A program made the translations under genes and the position numbers. Source: Gluconobacter sp. P1C6_b (GTDB lineage: Bacteria > Pseudomonadota > Alphaproteobacteria > Acetobacterales > Acetobacteraceae). Taken from it: DNA of 64,000 bases. This document shows positions 62,984-64,000 of this stretch, piece after piece; the first letter of the stretch is position 1; the number at the start of each line of letters is the position of its first letter. The notes under the pieces were generated by a model, which saw only the letters and a list, made by a program, of their open reading frames with translations, searched no databases and was not told the DNA's origin. The stretch covers positions 186,001 to 250,000 of the forward strand of contig NZ_JACRVU010000003.1 in the NCBI RefSeq assembly GCF_018811945.1. The letters are read 5' to 3'.

Positions 62984-63738
62984 AACTCCGCGTCATCCCC
63001 TGTCTGGACGTCAAGGACGGCCGCGTCGTCAAAGGGGTGAACTTCGTCTCCCTGCGCGATGCGGGTGATCCGGTCGAACAGGCCAAACTCTACGACGCTG
63101 CCGGTGCCGATGAACTCACCTTTCTCGACATCACCGCCAGCGTCGAAAACCGCGACACCATTCTCGATGTCGTCCGCCGCACAGCCGAGGCCATCTGTCT
63201 GCCCCTGACTGTAGGCGGGGGTGTCCGCACCTGCGAAGACATGCGCCGCCTGCTTCTGGCGGGTGCAGACAAATGCGCCGTCAATTCCGCCGCCATCAAA
63301 AACCCCGACCTGATCCGCGAAGCGTCCGAACGTTTCGGCAGCCAGTGCATCGTTCTCGCGATCGACGCCCGTTCAAACGGCAAAGGCGGCTGGGAAGTCT
63401 ATGCCAAGGGCGGCCGCGAGCCCACGGGTCTAGACGTCGTGGAATGGGCAAAGAGAATGCAGGATCTGGGAGCCGGCGAAATTCTGCTCACCAGCATGGA
63501 CCGTGATGGCACCCGCGCAGGCTTCGATCTGGATCTGCTTCGTGCCGTCTGCGGCGCCGTGACTGTTCCGGTTGTCGCTTCGGGTGGCGTGGGTGAACTG
63601 CAGCATTTCGTGGAAGGCGCCGAAGTCGGCGCAAGTGGCCTTCTGGCGGCAAGTGTGTTCCACTTCGGCCAGTTCCGTATCGATGAAGTCAAGAACGCGC
63701 TGAACAAGGCCGGACTGCCGGTCAGGCTTGGAGAGTAA
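62977..63738 (+). CDS. hisF: Imidazole glycerol phosphate synthase, cyclase subunit
   Basis: Uses ammonia from HisH to close the imidazole ring, releasing AICAR. The 253-aa barrel shows catalytic Asp residues in '[16 protein letters not shown]' and '[14 protein letters not shown]', and phosphate sites '[13 protein letters not shown]' and '[17 protein letters not shown]'. It overlaps the GNAT-hisA gene by 7 bp and is followed after 4 bp by hisE. Confidence 0.98.
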   Translation: MLKLRVIPCLDVKDGRVVKGVNFVSLRDAGDPVEQAKLYDAAGADELTFLDITASVENRDTILDVVRRTAEAICLPLTVGGGVRTCEDMRRLLLAGADKCAVNSAAIKNPDLIREASERFGSQCIVLAIDARSNGKGGWEVYAKGGREPTGLDVVEWAKRMQDLGAGEILLTSMDRDGTRAGFDLDLLRAVCGAVTVPVVASGGVGELQHFVEGAEVGASGLLAASVFHFGQFRIDEVKNALNKAGLPVRLGE

Positions 63739-63742
63739 GACC

Positions 63743-64000
63743 ATGGGAAAACCCGCTACCAAACCGGCCCCGAAGCCTTCGAAGCAGCAGGACGATAAAA
63801 AATCGGACCTTCAGCAGGAACTGGTTCTCCAGCGCCTGTATGACACGGTCCAGTCCCGTCGCGGCACTGACCCGTCCCTCAGCCACTCCGCACGCCTGAT
63901 GGCCCGTGGCCGCAACAAGATCGCCCAGAAATTCGGCGAGGAAGCCGTCGAATGTCTGATCGAAGCCGTCAACGGCAACCGCAAGGAACTGATCGGTGAA
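63743..64000 (+). CDS. hisE: Phosphoribosyl-ATP pyrophosphatase (partial at window end)
   Basis: The first 86 codons of hisE are present; the gene runs off the window. After a Lys/Pro-rich N-terminus (about 20 aa), the MazG-like fold appears with '[20 protein letters not shown]', then '[20 protein letters not shown]', which contains the metal-binding Glu residues. ATG at 63743 has GGAGAG about 6 nt upstream. It hydrolyses phosphoribosyl-ATP in histidine synthesis. Confidence 0.92.
   Translation, partial: MGKPATKPAPKPSKQQDDKKSDLQQELVLQRLYDTVQSRRGTDPSLSHSARLMARGRNKIAQKFGEEAVECLIEAVNGNRKELIGE

Overview
The window looks like a chromosomal segment of an acetic acid bacterium (Acetobacteraceae, most likely Gluconobacter or a close relative). 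This is an inference, not a database result. It rests on high GC with strong third-position GC in most genes, an edd-eda Entner-Doudoroff pair, the alphaproteobacterial order dusB-ntrC-ntrY-ntrX-hfq-hflX, a large molybdenum-cofactor block, a YfdX protein, and a his operon with DUF2628 and acetyltransferase passengers. Almost all of the sequence is coding. Many neighbours overlap by ATGA, GTGA or TAATG, which indicates translationally coupled operons.

Layout. 1-2.2 kb: a low-molecular-weight tyrosine phosphatase, a 2-hydroxyacid dehydrogenase and NAD kinase. 2.3-2.95 kb: a decayed IS5-family element. 2.97-11.06 kb: a minus-strand flagellar block transcribed fliK-flgD, then fliF-fliG-fliH-fliN-flhA; the flhA-fliG part is strikingly AT-rich. 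11.2-16.3 kb: edd-eda, a YdjM-like membrane protein, purH and a small secreted protein. 16.7-22.4 kb: yfdX, then aroQ-accB-accC-NIPSNAP, rlpA and a YihY/BrkB membrane protein. 22.7-30.9 kb: an ornithine-decarboxylase-like enzyme, a molbindin, two unknown genes behind a Fur-like box, moeA-moaA-moaC-mobA/moaD-moaE, and divergent xdhC plus a MocA-like nucleotidyltransferase. 30.9-38.6 kb: ilvE, rplM-rpsI, an unknown exported protein with an NAD-binding protein, manC, an EamA transporter and tRNA-His. 38.7-43.2 kb: SDR, SulP, an unknown membrane protein and OpgC. 43.2-50.5 kb: dusB, a degenerate ntrC, ntrY, ntrX, hfq, hflX. 50.6-59.8 kb: alpha/beta hydrolase, TIM-barrel protein, pyrD, an MscS-type channel, a repeat-frameshifted gene, a quinone-oxidoreductase-like protein, a UbiH-type monooxygenase and a nitroreductase. 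60.0-64.0 kb: hisB-DUF2628-hisH-(GNAT-hisA fusion)-hisF-hisE, cut by the window end.

How the genes work together. The molybdenum block covers nearly the whole cofactor route: MoaA and MoaC make the precursor, MoaD/MoaE form molybdopterin synthase, MoeA inserts molybdenum, MobA and the MocA-like protein attach nucleotides, XdhC delivers cofactor, and molbindin buffers molybdate. The his operon carries most of the middle of histidine synthesis. The flagellar block supplies the MS ring, motor switch, export gate and hook-assembly proteins.

The most unusual things seen are: an Ntr locus from which ntrB is absent and whose NtrC has lost its receiver domain and Walker A motif; in-frame GNAT-HisA and MobA-MoaD fusions (the second with an internal ribosome-binding site); a 7-bp tandem repeat that splits a small membrane-protein gene; a possible pseudoknot in front of xdhC; and a Fur-like box in front of two unknown coupled genes. 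No CRISPR array, prophage or rRNA was seen.
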